Assembly: GCA_016706595.1 (NCBI GenBank)
Contig: JADJJH010000002.1
Span: 62,001 to 126,000 of the forward strand
Length of the DNA: 64,000 bases
Source: Bacteroidota bacterium
GTDB taxonomy: Bacteria; Bacteroidota; Bacteroidia; Chitinophagales; Chitinophagaceae
Direction: 5' to 3'
In this document: one piece after another, positions 45,070 through 54,110 of the stretch
Position numbering within the stretch: the stretch's first letter is position 1
How the letters are laid out: every line of letters begins with the position of its first letter
Notes under the pieces: generated by a model
The model's input: only the letters and a program-made list of their open reading frames with translations
What the model was told of the DNA's origin: nothing
The model's database searches: none
Made by a program: the position numbers and the translations under genes

Positions 45070-47382
45070 ATGAAGAGGACAATCATATTGCTATTATTAG
45101 CAATCTATTCTATATCAATACGTGCACAAATCAATCCATGCAGTTTGTCGATTCATGGTAAAATTCTCGAAGCTTCAGGTGGAAAACCCATTGAAGCTGC
45201 TACGGTATATATTAAAGAATTACAAAAAGGCGATCATACGAATGCAACAGGTGAATTTTTTATATATGGTGTTTGTCCGGGAAATTATACGCTCATTATT
45301 CAGCACTTACACCATGATCCACAAATCGAAAAAATTGACCTTCAAAAGAATATCCAAAACAAAATAATCTATCTCACATGTCATACCGATACTTTACACC
45401 AAGCTATTGTAAAAGGTTCGCGATTACATTGGGAAGATATCACGGTGAAAAATAAATTACAAGGCGATGAATTGTTTTTAGGCAGTGGGTTAAGTTTAGG
45501 AAAAGCGCTTGAAAAAATAAATGGACTCACTAATTTAAGTACAGGAAACCATATCAGTAAACCGGCAATAAGAGGCTTGCATAGCAATCGGGTTTTGATA
45601 ATGAATAATGAGTTGCGCCAAGAAGGTCAACAATGGGGTAACGAGCATGCACCCGAAATTGATCAGTATATCGCCAAAGAAATTGAAGTCGTTAAAGGCG
45701 CCCAAACTATACAATATGGAAGTGATATTATTGGTGGATTAATTTTGGTAAATCCGAAGTCGATGAAATTGATAGATAAGCCTTTGGCAGAAGTAAATAT
45801 GTCGGCATTTTCAAATGGTAGGGCTCTGGCGATGTCAACTACACTGGAGGCAAATATAAAAAAATATAAGGCCATAAGTTGGCGACTACAGGGCACTTAT
45901 CGGTTTGCAGGAAATGGCAAAACCCCAAAGTATTATTTGAAGAATACAGGCATGAAAGAATTAAATTATTCGGCCGCAGTAGGTTACCATAAAGGCAACC
46001 TAGAAGCGGAATTGTATCATAGTTATTTTACAAGTGATCTCGGCATTTTTACCGGTTCTCATATTGGTAATCTTAGCGATTTGTACGCAGCTTTTCAACG
46101 AGATCGCCCATTGGATTCTGCACAATTTACCTATGCGATTGATTTGCCTTTTCAACAAGTACAACATCAACTCAGTAAAGCAAAATTAAAAGTGAAGATA
46201 GCAAATACAGGTAGCTTGAAAGTAATATATGGGTTACAAAAAAATCTTCGAAAAGAGTTCGACAACACTTTGGCAACTAAATTACCGGATGGTTCCTATA
46301 AACCGGCTTTGAATTTTAATTTGGTAACGCATAACTATGATTTCAATTTCGAACATAAAGCGTTGAAGCGCTTTGAAGGAAGTTTTGGTGTGAATGGGTT
46401 TTATCAAGTGAATGAATATTATGGTGCTTACTTTATTCCCAATTATCAGAAGTTTACGGGTGGTTTTTATTGGGTTGAGAAATGGCATAAAAAAGCCTTT
46501 TCGATTGAAGGCGGTTTACGTTACGATGTAAATCAGTTCGCGATTCAAAAATGGGAACAAAATGTGTTGCTCAATGTAAAGCATCGTTATAAAGGTTTTG
46601 CTACAACCTTAGCTGCACGTTATCAGTTTCCTTTTGTAACGGTTCATATCAATGTAGGAAGTGCATGGCGAGCCCCTTTTGTTAATGAGTTATATAGTTT
46701 TGGCGTGCATCATAGTGCAGCGTCTTTCGAAATTGGCGATAGAAACTTGGTACCTGAACGAAATTATAATTCATCCATCACCATCGATTTTAACTACCAA
46801 AAGAAAACAGATATTGAGTTCACTTTGTTTAATAATTATATTCATAACTATATCAATCTTCAACCACAATTGCCTGCAACACTTACTATACGTGGTGCCT
46901 TTCCAACCTTTGCGTATTCGCAAACAAATGCTAATTTTTATGGGGCTGAATTTTCATCAAGTACCAAATTGTATCGCGAAATAAAATTGCATGTCAAGAC
47001 AAATATTACGATAGCAAAAAATATAAGCACTAACGAATTTTTGGTAGGCATTCCACCCGCGCGTATGGAAGGGGATGTTGATATTCCAATTTTAAAAAAC
47101 AGCAAGCAACAACTTGTATGGAATATTGGCGCATCGTATATAGGAAAGCAAACACGGGCAAACCCAGCAATGGATTATGTTCAACCTCCGGCAGACTATT
47201 TTTTAGTTCATGGTGATTTAACCACACACTTCTCACTCTCAAAATTTCCGGCTCAATGTAATATCGGTGTCAATAATGTATTGAATACAAATTATCGCGA
47301 TTACATGAATCGCAATCGATATTATGCAAACGAAACCGGACGAAACTTTTACATCAAATTTCGCATCGTAAATAAATCTTAA
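45070..47382 (+). CDS. TonB-dependent receptor (likely metal/metallophore)
   Basis: A 770-residue outer-membrane receptor from ATG 45070. After the signal peptide (ending SIRAQ) comes a carboxypeptidase-regulatory-like domain (SIHGKILEASGGKPIEAATVYI..., about 25-100), then the plug (GKALEKINGLTNLSTGNHISKPAIRGL.SNRVLIMNN ... EIEVVKGAQTIQYGSDIIGG) and the beta-barrel ending RNFYIKFRIVNKS. The plug contains several His/Glu (RQEGQQWGNEHAPEID), as in zinc or copper receptors, but the substrate is not certain. It is flanked by the small His/Cys protein and a lipoprotein, a conserved three-gene arrangement. Confidence 0.88.
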   Translation: MKRTIILLLLAIYSISIRAQINPCSLSIHGKILEASGGKPIEAATVYIKELQKGDHTNATGEFFIYGVCPGNYTLIIQHLHHDPQIEKIDLQKNIQNKIIYLTCHTDTLHQAIVKGSRLHWEDITVKNKLQGDELFLGSGLSLGKALEKINGLTNLSTGNHISKPAIRGLHSNRVLIMNNELRQEGQQWGNEHAPEIDQYIAKEIEVVKGAQTIQYGSDIIGGLILVNPKSMKLIDKPLAEVNMSAFSNGRALAMSTTLEANIKKYKAISWRLQGTYRFAGNGKTPKYYLKNTGMKELNYSAAVGYHKGNLEAELYHSYFTSDLGIFTGSHIGNLSDLYAAFQRDRPLDSAQFTYAIDLPFQQVQHQLSKAKLKVKIANTGSLKVIYGLQKNLRKEFDNTLATKLPDGSYKPALNFNLVTHNYDFNFEHKALKRFEGSFGVNGFYQVNEYYGAYFIPNYQKFTGGFYWVEKWHKKAFSIEGGLRYDVNQFAIQKWEQNVLLNVKHRYKGFATTLAARYQFPFVTVHINVGSAWRAPFVNELYSFGVHHSAASFEIGDRNLVPERNYNSSITIDFNYQKKTDIEFTLFNNYIHNYINLQPQLPATLTIRGAFPTFAYSQTNANFYGAEFSSSTKLYREIKLHVKTNITIAKNISTNEFLVGIPPARMEGDVDIPILKNSKQQLVWNIGASYIGKQTRANPAMDYVQPPADYFLVHGDLTTHFSLSKFPAQCNIGVNNVLNTNYRDYMNRNRYYANETGRNFYIKFRIVNKS

Positions 47383-47403
47383 AACAATTAAAATTATTAA
47401 TTC

Positions 47404-47952
47404 ATGAAAACAATCATTCCAATCAGTCAAGTTTTATTCTTCTTCTTCTTCCTATCATCTTGCGATAAAGCACCCACGATTCCTCCCAATCCGAACGAAG
47501 AAGAATTGATTACCACCTTACAAATTACCTTCATCGATTCGTTAGGTATTGCACCTAATGTAGTAGCCAAGTATCAAGATTTGGATGGAGATGGAGGCAA
47601 TGCACCTTTACTATGGGACAGTATTAAACTTCAAACGAATACTACTTATCTCGCAAATATTGTATTACTCGATGAAACAAAAATGCCTGCAGATACAATA
47701 AGTAATGAAGTACTCGATGAAGCTGTTGACCATTTATTTTGTTTTGAAGTACCCGATACAAATTGTGTAATTACGCGTACCGATAAGGATTTGAATAATC
47801 TAGAAATAGGACTACAAAGTACATGGAAAACAAAAAATCAAACTTCAGGTAACGTGCGCATTTTACTTCGACATCAACCTGGTATTAAAACAGGCGATTG
47901 CTCATTAGGTGCAAGTGATGTTGATTTGATTTTTGGAATGAAAATTGAATAA
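47404..47952 (+). CDS. Lipoprotein accompanying the TonB receptor
   Basis: A 182-residue lipoprotein: hydrophobic signal ending LSSC (Cys20), then a beta-rich domain (LITTLQITFIDS ... TTYLANIVLLDE ... GNVRILLRHQPGIKTGDCSLGASDVDLIFGMKIE). Databases often name this family type 1 periplasmic-binding-fold superfamily protein, though the role is unknown. It follows the receptor gene by 21 nt and probably supports capture of the same ligand. The DLDGDGG motif is an acidic, possibly cation-binding loop. Confidence 0.7.
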   Translation: MKTIIPISQVLFFFFFLSSCDKAPTIPPNPNEEELITTLQITFIDSLGIAPNVVAKYQDLDGDGGNAPLLWDSIKLQTNTTYLANIVLLDETKMPADTISNEVLDEAVDHLFCFEVPDTNCVITRTDKDLNNLEIGLQSTWKTKNQTSGNVRILLRHQPGIKTGDCSLGASDVDLIFGMKIE

Positions 47953-48066
47953 GTCAGTACACATCAGTTGGCCAATCAGTCATTCACTCATTTAAATAAC
48001 GATCCCATCTAATTATTTACTAATTCACCAATTTGCAGATTATCTTATCATCACATTCTCAAATCC

Positions 48067-48300
48067 TCAAGGTACCGGATCAAATCCCGAACCGCCCCAT
48101 GGTGCACAACGAGCAATGCGTTTTATCGCCAACCAAAATCCTTTTATAATTCCGTGTTTTTGTAAAGATTCCATGGCATAGCTCGAACAGCTTGGGGTAT
48201 ATCTACATTTCGAAGGACCTAGTAAGGGCGATATGGCAAACTGATAAATTTTTATCAGAAATAGTAAAAACCATAATACAGATCGCTTTATTAATTTCAT
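48067..48300 (-). CDS. yidD: Membrane protein insertion efficiency factor YidD
   Basis: A 77-residue protein from ATG 48300. The amphipathic N-terminal helix and the family signature YQFAISPLLGPSKCRYTPSCSSYAMESLQKHG..KG.WLAIKRIARC.PWG..G.DPVP are complete, including the three cysteines. It assists YidC-dependent insertion of inner-membrane proteins. The upstream extension to 48327 has no support. rpmH, rnpA and yidC are not adjacent, so the usual cluster is dispersed. Confidence 0.93.
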   Translation of the reverse strand: MKLIKRSVLWFLLFLIKIYQFAISPLLGPSKCRYTPSCSSYAMESLQKHGIIKGFWLAIKRIARCAPWGGSGFDPVP

Positions 48301-48370
48301 TGGTGCAAAGAAACAACAGAATGGCAATAGCTTATCAACTAATTGTTTTTGTATTCCCTTAGGTGATACT

Positions 48371-48378
48371 TACATTTG
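48371..48378 (+). promoter_or_regulatory. Promoter -7 box of the FemAB-like gene
   Basis: TACATTTG ends 8 nt before ATG 48387. It lies inside the longer GTG-started frame (48363), so it argues for the ATG. Confidence 0.55.
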
Positions 48379-48386
48379 CCCACTTT

Positions 48387-49568
48387 ATGTCGTATAGCTT
48401 TTGTGTGTTTACAACCTATGATGATTTAATGCTTAATGAGCATGTACAATCTATGCAACAAAAACCTATTTGTCGCGCTATTGATATGGTCGAAAAATCA
48501 AACATCGATAATGTCAATAATTATTATGTACTCACACTCGAAAATAATATTCCCCTTGCACTTTCCTATTTTCAGTTGTTACATGTAAAACCCTTGCACT
48601 TTAATATCGCCGATAAAAAGGTACAGCAGTTTGCTTTATCACTTGCCTTACGTGTAGTAAAACCTACGTTGTTGGTAGCAGGAAATTTGTTTCGTCACGA
48701 TGCTTCGTTTTTTCAATTTCTGAATAAAAATTTGACTGCCGAAAAAAGGCATGAGGTGTTTATACAAAGTACCGAGCATTTAATTGGACTCACCAATGCA
48801 AGCGGAATATTTTTAAAAGACGTCGACAAATCCATTGCCACTTTTATACAAAACGATACATCGTATTTTGCTCTAGCTGATGATATTTCGATGGAGATGA
48901 ATTTGTTGCCTACATGGAAATCACTAGCCGATTACGAGCAAACGCTCAAACATAAATATCTGCAACGTTGCAAAAAAATGCGTAAGTCGTTTCAAGATAT
49001 TAAAGTGCGTGAATTTTCATTACAAGACATTCAAAAGTATAGTCGCGAAATGGAAAACTTATACTTACAAGTTACGCGCAAGCAAATGGTAAGTATGGGT
49101 ATTTTAAACCATACTTTTTTTGAAGAATTGAAATTGAGTTTGCAAGATGATTATAAAGTTTGCGGATATTTTTACCACGATAAATTGATAGCCTTTTCAT
49201 CGGCCATTTTGCATGATGACGAATATGATATGAATTATATCGGATTCGATTATGCGGTTAATCAAAGTCATTATTTGTATTTCAATATATTATTTCATTG
49301 CTTAGATAATGCACTCAGCTTGGGTTGTAAAAAATTGATTCTCGGTCGAACGGCACTTGAGGCAAAAGCCATTATGGGTTGTGAACCCGACTATCGATTT
49401 AGTTTTTATAAACTTCGTAATGTCGTTGTCAATTGGTTTTATCAATTGGTATCGGGTTATTTCCGCGAACAGCAAGGCGAAAAATGGAAAGATAGACATC
49501 CGTTTAAATCAAGTTATTATAGCAACGAGAAAACGATGAGTGCTGAAGTGGAAGTTGTAGATACATAA
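48387..49568 (+). CDS. GNAT/FemAB-like acetyltransferase
   Basis: A 393-residue cytosolic protein. The C-terminal half (about 190-370) resembles the BioF2/FemAB-type (Acetyltransf_6) domain: YLQRCKKMRKSF..I, the VCGYFYHDKLIAFSSAIL strand, YIGFDYAVNQSHYLYFNILFHCLDNALSLGCKKLILGRTALEAK and a final aromatic helix. The N-terminal half is a second GNAT-like lobe without a recognisable motif. Such proteins transfer acyl or aminoacyl groups in cell-envelope or lipid synthesis; the substrate is unknown. It is monocistronic. Confidence 0.65.
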   Translation: MSYSFCVFTTYDDLMLNEHVQSMQQKPICRAIDMVEKSNIDNVNNYYVLTLENNIPLALSYFQLLHVKPLHFNIADKKVQQFALSLALRVVKPTLLVAGNLFRHDASFFQFLNKNLTAEKRHEVFIQSTEHLIGLTNASGIFLKDVDKSIATFIQNDTSYFALADDISMEMNLLPTWKSLADYEQTLKHKYLQRCKKMRKSFQDIKVREFSLQDIQKYSREMENLYLQVTRKQMVSMGILNHTFFEELKLSLQDDYKVCGYFYHDKLIAFSSAILHDDEYDMNYIGFDYAVNQSHYLYFNILFHCLDNALSLGCKKLILGRTALEAKAIMGCEPDYRFSFYKLRNVVVNWFYQLVSGYFREQQGEKWKDRHPFKSSYYSNEKTMSAEVEVVDT

Positions 49569-49645
49569 ACTCAAATTCATTATACATCTTTGCATCAGCG
49601 GTATTTTTTTGCCCCCCATTCATTTTCATCTCAATTCAAATATGT

Positions 49646-49690
49646 TATGGGGGACCCTGAAATAAAGTGTACTAGCCTGAGGTAATAAAG
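49646..49690. other. Possible solitary insertion-sequence end
   Basis: The string around 49650 (GGGGGACCCTGAAATAAAG, then TGTACTAGCC) reads on the minus strand like an IS terminal repeat (TACACTTTATTTCAGGGTC). No transposase and no matching second end are present, so this is at most debris. Confidence 0.2.
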
Positions 49691-49725
49691 CCTACTTCTT
49701 ACCCTCAAAAAATTTAAAATGATTA

Positions 49726-50934
49726 CTACATCGCCCAACCTAAAAGTAACCAAGCCAATACAATTAAGGGTGCCGGAATTTTCGAAAACATTAAAACACT
49801 GAAAGTAATAAGTACAACAACCAGGTTCAACCATTCGAACTGAATAGATGAAAAAAGTATATACCCTGAGGCCCACATAATACCAACTACCACAGCATGA
49901 ATGCCTTCTAATGCACGATAAATAACGGTATACTGTTTTAAGTTTTGATAAATTGGGAAAAAGAAAAATAGCAAGAGTATCGAAGGTAAAAACACACCAA
50001 TGGTTGCAATTCCACTTCCGGCTAACTGCCCACTCAAGCCAAAGTTGCTCATACTTAAACCACCGATATACGAACAGATAGAAAATACCGGTCCGGGAAT
50101 GGCGTTCACCATACCGGCACCAATCAAAAATTGTTCAGGACTTAAATAAGGTGTTAAGTGTAAATGCTCAGGTCTTGATATAAACTGTTCATACATCATC
50201 GGCATGAGTGCATGGCCACCACCAAAAACAAAACTTCCGAAACGATAAAAGTTTTCAAATAAATTAAAGGCGCGTGCATATTGCCAATGCTGAACGCGCG
50301 CAAGTTCCGACAATACCCCTGCCACAATAAATACAATCACAAACCACCAAATATTAACCCATTTAATCGGTTTAGGCTTAGCAACTATATCAGGGATTCG
50401 TTTGTTGCTAAAATTGGTAACAATGCCACCTAACACGATCAATGCCGGAAAAACCCAAGGCGACCGAAACAAAATGGTGAGTACTAAAGCCACACCCATA
50501 ATAATATAAGTAGCCTGATGTTTCACCGAAATGCGCATGGCTTTAAATGCGGCATATGCCAAAAATCCAACCGCCATGGGTTGAATAAATTTGAATAGAT
50601 TGGTTTGAATAGATTTTGTATCGAAGTATTGAATTAAGAACGATAGCGAGGTCATCATAATGGCCGCCGGCAAAATCCATAGTAACAAAGTAAGTAAAGC
50701 AAGTAACACACCACCTCGTTTATAACCAATTAAGGTAATGGTTTGGGTAGATGATGGCCCAGGTAAAATTTGACAAAACGACATAAAATCAACCAGTTCT
50801 TCGGCAGTTATATCTTTTCGTTTTTCAACAAAAGTTTTTGTCATCATACCAAAATGACCTTGCGGTCCGCCAAAAGCCGACAAAGCATATTTAAATACTT
50901 CTTTTAAAAAGGGTATGTGACGATACAAATTCAA
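49726..50934 (-). CDS. chrA: Chromate transporter ChrA (two CHR domains)
   Basis: A 402-residue inner-membrane protein with two homologous CHR domains. The first has SAFGGPQGHFGMM and FCQILPGPSSTQTITLIGYKRGG, the second GSFVFGGGHALMPMM and FLIGAGMVNAIPGPVFSICSYIGG, which are the paired family signatures. It exports or antiports chromate/sulfate. The reading frame opens with TTG (50934), as no nearby ATG exists before the first conserved segment. A TACTTTG sequence one base short of the -7 consensus directly precedes it. Confidence 0.9.
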   Translation of the reverse strand: MNLYRHIPFLKEVFKYALSAFGGPQGHFGMMTKTFVEKRKDITAEELVDFMSFCQILPGPSSTQTITLIGYKRGGVLLALLTLLLWILPAAIMMTSLSFLIQYFDTKSIQTNLFKFIQPMAVGFLAYAAFKAMRISVKHQATYIIMGVALVLTILFRSPWVFPALIVLGGIVTNFSNKRIPDIVAKPKPIKWVNIWWFVIVFIVAGVLSELARVQHWQYARAFNLFENFYRFGSFVFGGGHALMPMMYEQFISRPEHLHLTPYLSPEQFLIGAGMVNAIPGPVFSICSYIGGLSMSNFGLSGQLAGSGIATIGVFLPSILLLFFFFPIYQNLKQYTVIYRALEGIHAVVVGIMWASGYILFSSIQFEWLNLVVVLITFSVLMFSKIPAPLIVLAWLLLGWAM

Positions 50935-51228
50935 AGTAGCGATAAAGATAGTTTTCCTTACTCAGTTTTTTATATGCTTGAAAAATATTCTATAATACAC
51001 CCTTCATCTCAAACGTTTTCGGGCTTGGTGAAGGTGGCGATTTTCACCACAAATGTTGATGCGGAGAACCAAACTTTGATTAACCACAAATGTGTCTGGG
51101 TAGCACTGAACCGCCACTTTTGCCAAACCGTGTTAGCGGTTCATTGTTTGTTTTTTATTATTCAATTTCTTTTCATCATAAATAATTACTCATATAAAAA
51201 TTTATAACTGTATAATTAATGGTTCTCA
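50935..51228. other. Intergenic region holding an attC-like palindrome
   Basis: No gene is supported. Most of the region is the 131-bp imperfect palindrome at 51008-51138; the remainder (51143-51228) is very AT-rich. Confidence 0.6.
51008..51138 (-). repeat. 131-bp attC-like imperfect palindrome
   Basis: On the minus strand it begins CGCTAAC and ends GTTTGAG. Inner arms pair: GGTTTGGCAAAAGTGGCGG near one end against CGCCACCTTCACCAAGCCC near the other. CATTTGTGG occurs twice inside. Size and layout (RYYYAAC-like and GTTRRRY-like ends around a palindrome) resemble an integron attC site placed after a gene. Confidence 0.45.
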
Positions 51229-53016
51229 TTAATGCGTTTTTTGCAAGTACTTTTTTATCTTCTCTCTATTATGATCATCCCAGAATGAAGAGGTTGTTGT
51301 ATTCAAATAATTGGGGTCTGTTTCTATTACTCTTTTGCAAAAATAGTCAGTATCCCCTTCGCCTGTGGCTAAAGCATACAGTGCCATTCCTAGATACCCC
51401 TCCTTTTTGTTAGGATAATTTTTTATTAACCATTGGTAAATAGGCTTAGCTTTTTTGTAATTAAACCCGTTGCCAGAATCAAGGAATGATAAATAGAAAA
51501 CTGTAAAGTAGATATTGTAAAGATTCTTTTCTGCTTCGCCTATCTCATTCATCCAATCTAAGTAAGGAATTATATTCAACGAGTCTTCGTTTTCATAAAG
51601 AAAATCAAAGATATCAGAAACTATCTTAGATTTCATAGAAGTGTCATTACACATTGAATAAAGTACTTTCATTCTATTTATTCCTTGATTATTAATAATG
51701 TCAATATACTGTGAAATTGTAGGGCAGTTGTTTTTTGATTCGTCAAAAGGAGCATTTAAAGAAGATTTTTCTCCTTTATCACTGACTTCAAGTTTCCACC
51801 CGGAATGCGGTGTAATATCCTTTTTCTCAAATACTTTATTGCTTTTTGTATAGCAGTCAACAAAAGTCAATATAGTTGAACACATATTTAAGTAATTGTG
51901 TTGAACATGCTCATATTTTTTTTTATCAATAACATAGTTCTTGCAGAAATATCTTCCGATTGCTCCTTGTGAAGTAAAATCATTATGTGTCATCTCGGAG
52001 ATAGTTAAAAAATGTCTTTTCGAATTTGAAAGAGAGTCTAACATTCTGTAATGTGCTTCACTTCTTCCGGCACAAAACATGGGTAAGCCATCATAAAATT
52101 TTATTTTTTGCTTTACAAAAGGGTTATATTTTTTTGGAAAGAAATTATTTAAAACATAACCATAATCTGAATCTAAGGGGATAAGCCCCACCACATTTTG
52201 ATTACCTTCTCCAATGTATGTTATAGCGCAATTAGCTCCATAGCTATGGCCAGATAACAATACTTGATTGCTTTTTGATATATTGTTCTTTTTGCAATAA
52301 TTAATAATAAAGTTGAAATCTGAAAATGTTGCTTCATAATCACCTACACCTGTATTCCAGCCGTCATCATATCCACTTCCATCCGCTACTTGAAAAGCAC
52401 TATTAATTACTATATAGCCATTTGATGCAAGATACTCTAGCAATAAAAAATTTTCATCTATTGTCCCACCTAAACCTTGGTGATAAATTATTATTGGAAA
52501 ATCACCTTCAATTAACTTGGCATTTCTGTGTGAAATAGTTGGTGAATTGATATAGCTTTCAAATATCACTTTTCGTTTTCTATTCCTTTCTGTAAGAGAA
52601 GTATCACCTAACAAAGGAAAATCATTTTTTCTAATATTCTGGTCAACAGCATATAGCTTTGAGTTTTTATATTGAAAATCATTCAGTATTTTGAAAAACA
52701 CCTTTGTACTTTCAGAAGATGGAAAGTCAAAAAAATCCTTTATTTTTAGAGAACTATTGTTTGTTTTAATTGCTGGATACCACATATTTATTAAAATAGG
52801 TCTTCCCAATTCTTTATTTTTTAAAACAATCGAAGAATCTCCACAGGATAAATCATATTTCCTTGCCGTGTCAAACACGCAAATGCTTTTGAACCCAACC
52901 GTGTATTTACCGAATTTTAAATCACCGTAATATTCGGGCAACACTTGTGCGTTTAAAGTTAACAATTGCGAAACCCAAACTAAAATAAATAAAAAAAAGA
53001 TTTTAAGTTTTTTCAT
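51229..53016 (-). CDS. Secreted alpha/beta-hydrolase with C-terminal helical repeats
   Basis: A 595-residue exported protein: signal peptide (MKKLKIFFLFILVWVSQLLTLNAQ), an alpha/beta-hydrolase domain (about 25-370) with the nucleophile elbow LLSGHSYGANC, an oxyanion-hole-type IIYHQGLGG, an Asp in LIPLDSDYG and a His in MTHNDFTSQG, resembling platelet-activating-factor acetylhydrolase/dienelactone hydrolase-type esterases. The last 150 residues are helical and TPR-like (AKPIYQWLIKNYPNKKEGYLGMALYALATGEG). Its base and codon use look more AT-rich than its neighbours. It stands alone, flanked by a GTTAGAG motif upstream and an attC-like palindrome downstream, so a cassette origin is possible. Confidence 0.65.
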   Translation of the reverse strand: MKKLKIFFLFILVWVSQLLTLNAQVLPEYYGDLKFGKYTVGFKSICVFDTARKYDLSCGDSSIVLKNKELGRPILINMWYPAIKTNNSSLKIKDFFDFPSSESTKVFFKILNDFQYKNSKLYAVDQNIRKNDFPLLGDTSLTERNRKRKVIFESYINSPTISHRNAKLIEGDFPIIIYHQGLGGTIDENFLLLEYLASNGYIVINSAFQVADGSGYDDGWNTGVGDYEATFSDFNFIINYCKKNNISKSNQVLLSGHSYGANCAITYIGEGNQNVVGLIPLDSDYGYVLNNFFPKKYNPFVKQKIKFYDGLPMFCAGRSEAHYRMLDSLSNSKRHFLTISEMTHNDFTSQGAIGRYFCKNYVIDKKKYEHVQHNYLNMCSTILTFVDCYTKSNKVFEKKDITPHSGWKLEVSDKGEKSSLNAPFDESKNNCPTISQYIDIINNQGINRMKVLYSMCNDTSMKSKIVSDIFDFLYENEDSLNIIPYLDWMNEIGEAEKNLYNIYFTVFYLSFLDSGNGFNYKKAKPIYQWLIKNYPNKKEGYLGMALYALATGEGDTDYFCKRVIETDPNYLNTTTSSFWDDHNREKIKKYLQKTH

Positions 53017-53071
53017 TTCTTCGATTTTAATACATATTTCGTTAACGTTTTATTAGTTCACGTGCAATGAC

Positions 53072-53078
53072 CTCTAAC
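53072..53078 (-). other. Cassette-junction-like GTTAGAG motif
   Basis: GTTAGAG on the minus strand, 55 nt before the hydrolase ATG, matches six of seven positions of the GTTTGAG that ends the downstream palindrome, in the same orientation. Together they could mark cassette boundaries. Confidence 0.3.
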
Positions 53079-53128
53079 TTATGCATTGGTAGCATTCACT
53101 TCATAATTTGTAATTCGTAATTCGAATT

Positions 53129-54109
53129 TTACCTCGGTATTTCCATTTCCTTAATAATTTCTGCAACAATATCATCGGTACTTATTCCTTCCATTTCTTT
53201 TTCGGCAGATAGGGAAAGTCGATGACGTAAAGCCGGTGCAGAAACATGAATAATATCTTCGGGAGTAACAAAATCTCTTCCTCGTAATGCCGCCAATGCT
53301 TTTGATGTATTTAAGATGGTGATGGAGGCCCGTGGTGAAGCACCTAATAAAAGTCCACCATGGTTACGTGTTTGCTGTATCATGCCGGCGATATATTCTA
53401 GTAATTTATCTTCGATACTTATTTGCGAAACCAACGTTTTTAATTCATCTAATAAGGATGCATCCAATACTTTATTCACTTTATCTAATACATTATGCAT
53501 CGAAAATTGATATTGATGCCGATGCAAAATTTCAACTTCTTGAGTTAACGAAGGGTAGCCGACAATTAATTTAAAAGCAAACCGATCGAGTTGGGCTTCG
53601 GGTAATTGATAGGTGCCTTCGTGCTCAATGGGATTTTGCGTTGCAATCACCATAAAAGGTAATTGCAATTCGTGAGTGGTTCTATCAATCGTAATACGTC
53701 TTTCTTCCATCACCTCAAACAAGGCAGATTGCGTTTTAGCAGGTGCACGATTAATCTCATCAATCAACACAATATTACTAAAAACCGGTCCTTTTCTAAA
53801 TTCAAAATCGCTGATTTTAGGATTAAATACATTGGTACCCATTACATCACTGGGCATTAAGTCGGGGGTAAATTGGATACGGGAAAATTCCACATCCATT
53901 GTTTTAGCAATCAACTTTGCGGTTAAGGTTTTGGCTACCCCAGGCACACCTTCTAACAAAATATGACCATTGCTTAATATAGCGGCAAGCATCATCTCTA
54001 TCATAGCTTCTTGTCCCACCACAACCTTCGCAATTTCAGTTTTCATTTGGGTAACCACATCCTGAATTTTTTGGATGTCGATGCGTTGTTCAAATAAGGG
54101 TATTTCCAT
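53129..54109 (-). CDS. MoxR-family AAA+ ATPase
   Basis: A 326-residue AAA+ chaperone-like ATPase. Walker A is GVPGVAKTLTAK (about residues 56-67), followed by MPSDVMGTNVF, Walker B VLIDEINRAPAKTQSALFEVMEE, the sensor IATQNPIEHEGTYQLPEAQLDRF, and a C-terminal lid with LLGASPRASITIL. MoxR proteins activate metal-binding or other enzymes together with DUF58/vWA partners; those are not seen here. It is last in the spoIIM-DUF4129-DUF4350-moxR operon, 1 nt after the DUF4350 frame. Confidence 0.95.
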   Translation of the reverse strand: MEIPLFEQRIDIQKIQDVVTQMKTEIAKVVVGQEAMIEMMLAAILSNGHILLEGVPGVAKTLTAKLIAKTMDVEFSRIQFTPDLMPSDVMGTNVFNPKISDFEFRKGPVFSNIVLIDEINRAPAKTQSALFEVMEERRITIDRTTHELQLPFMVIATQNPIEHEGTYQLPEAQLDRFAFKLIVGYPSLTQEVEILHRHQYQFSMHNVLDKVNKVLDASLLDELKTLVSQISIEDKLLEYIAGMIQQTRNHGGLLLGASPRASITILNTSKALAALRGRDFVTPEDIIHVSAPALRHRLSLSAEKEMEGISTDDIVAEIIKEMEIPR

Positions 54110-54110
54110 G

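Noticed and set aside
49646..49690. Complete insertion sequence
   Set aside because: Only one terminal-repeat-like string; no transposase and no second end.
53041..53047. GTTAACG as the cassette junction instead of GTTAGAG
   Set aside because: Closer to the ATG, but its last bases fit GTTRRRY less well and it does not match the GTTTGAG at the far end.
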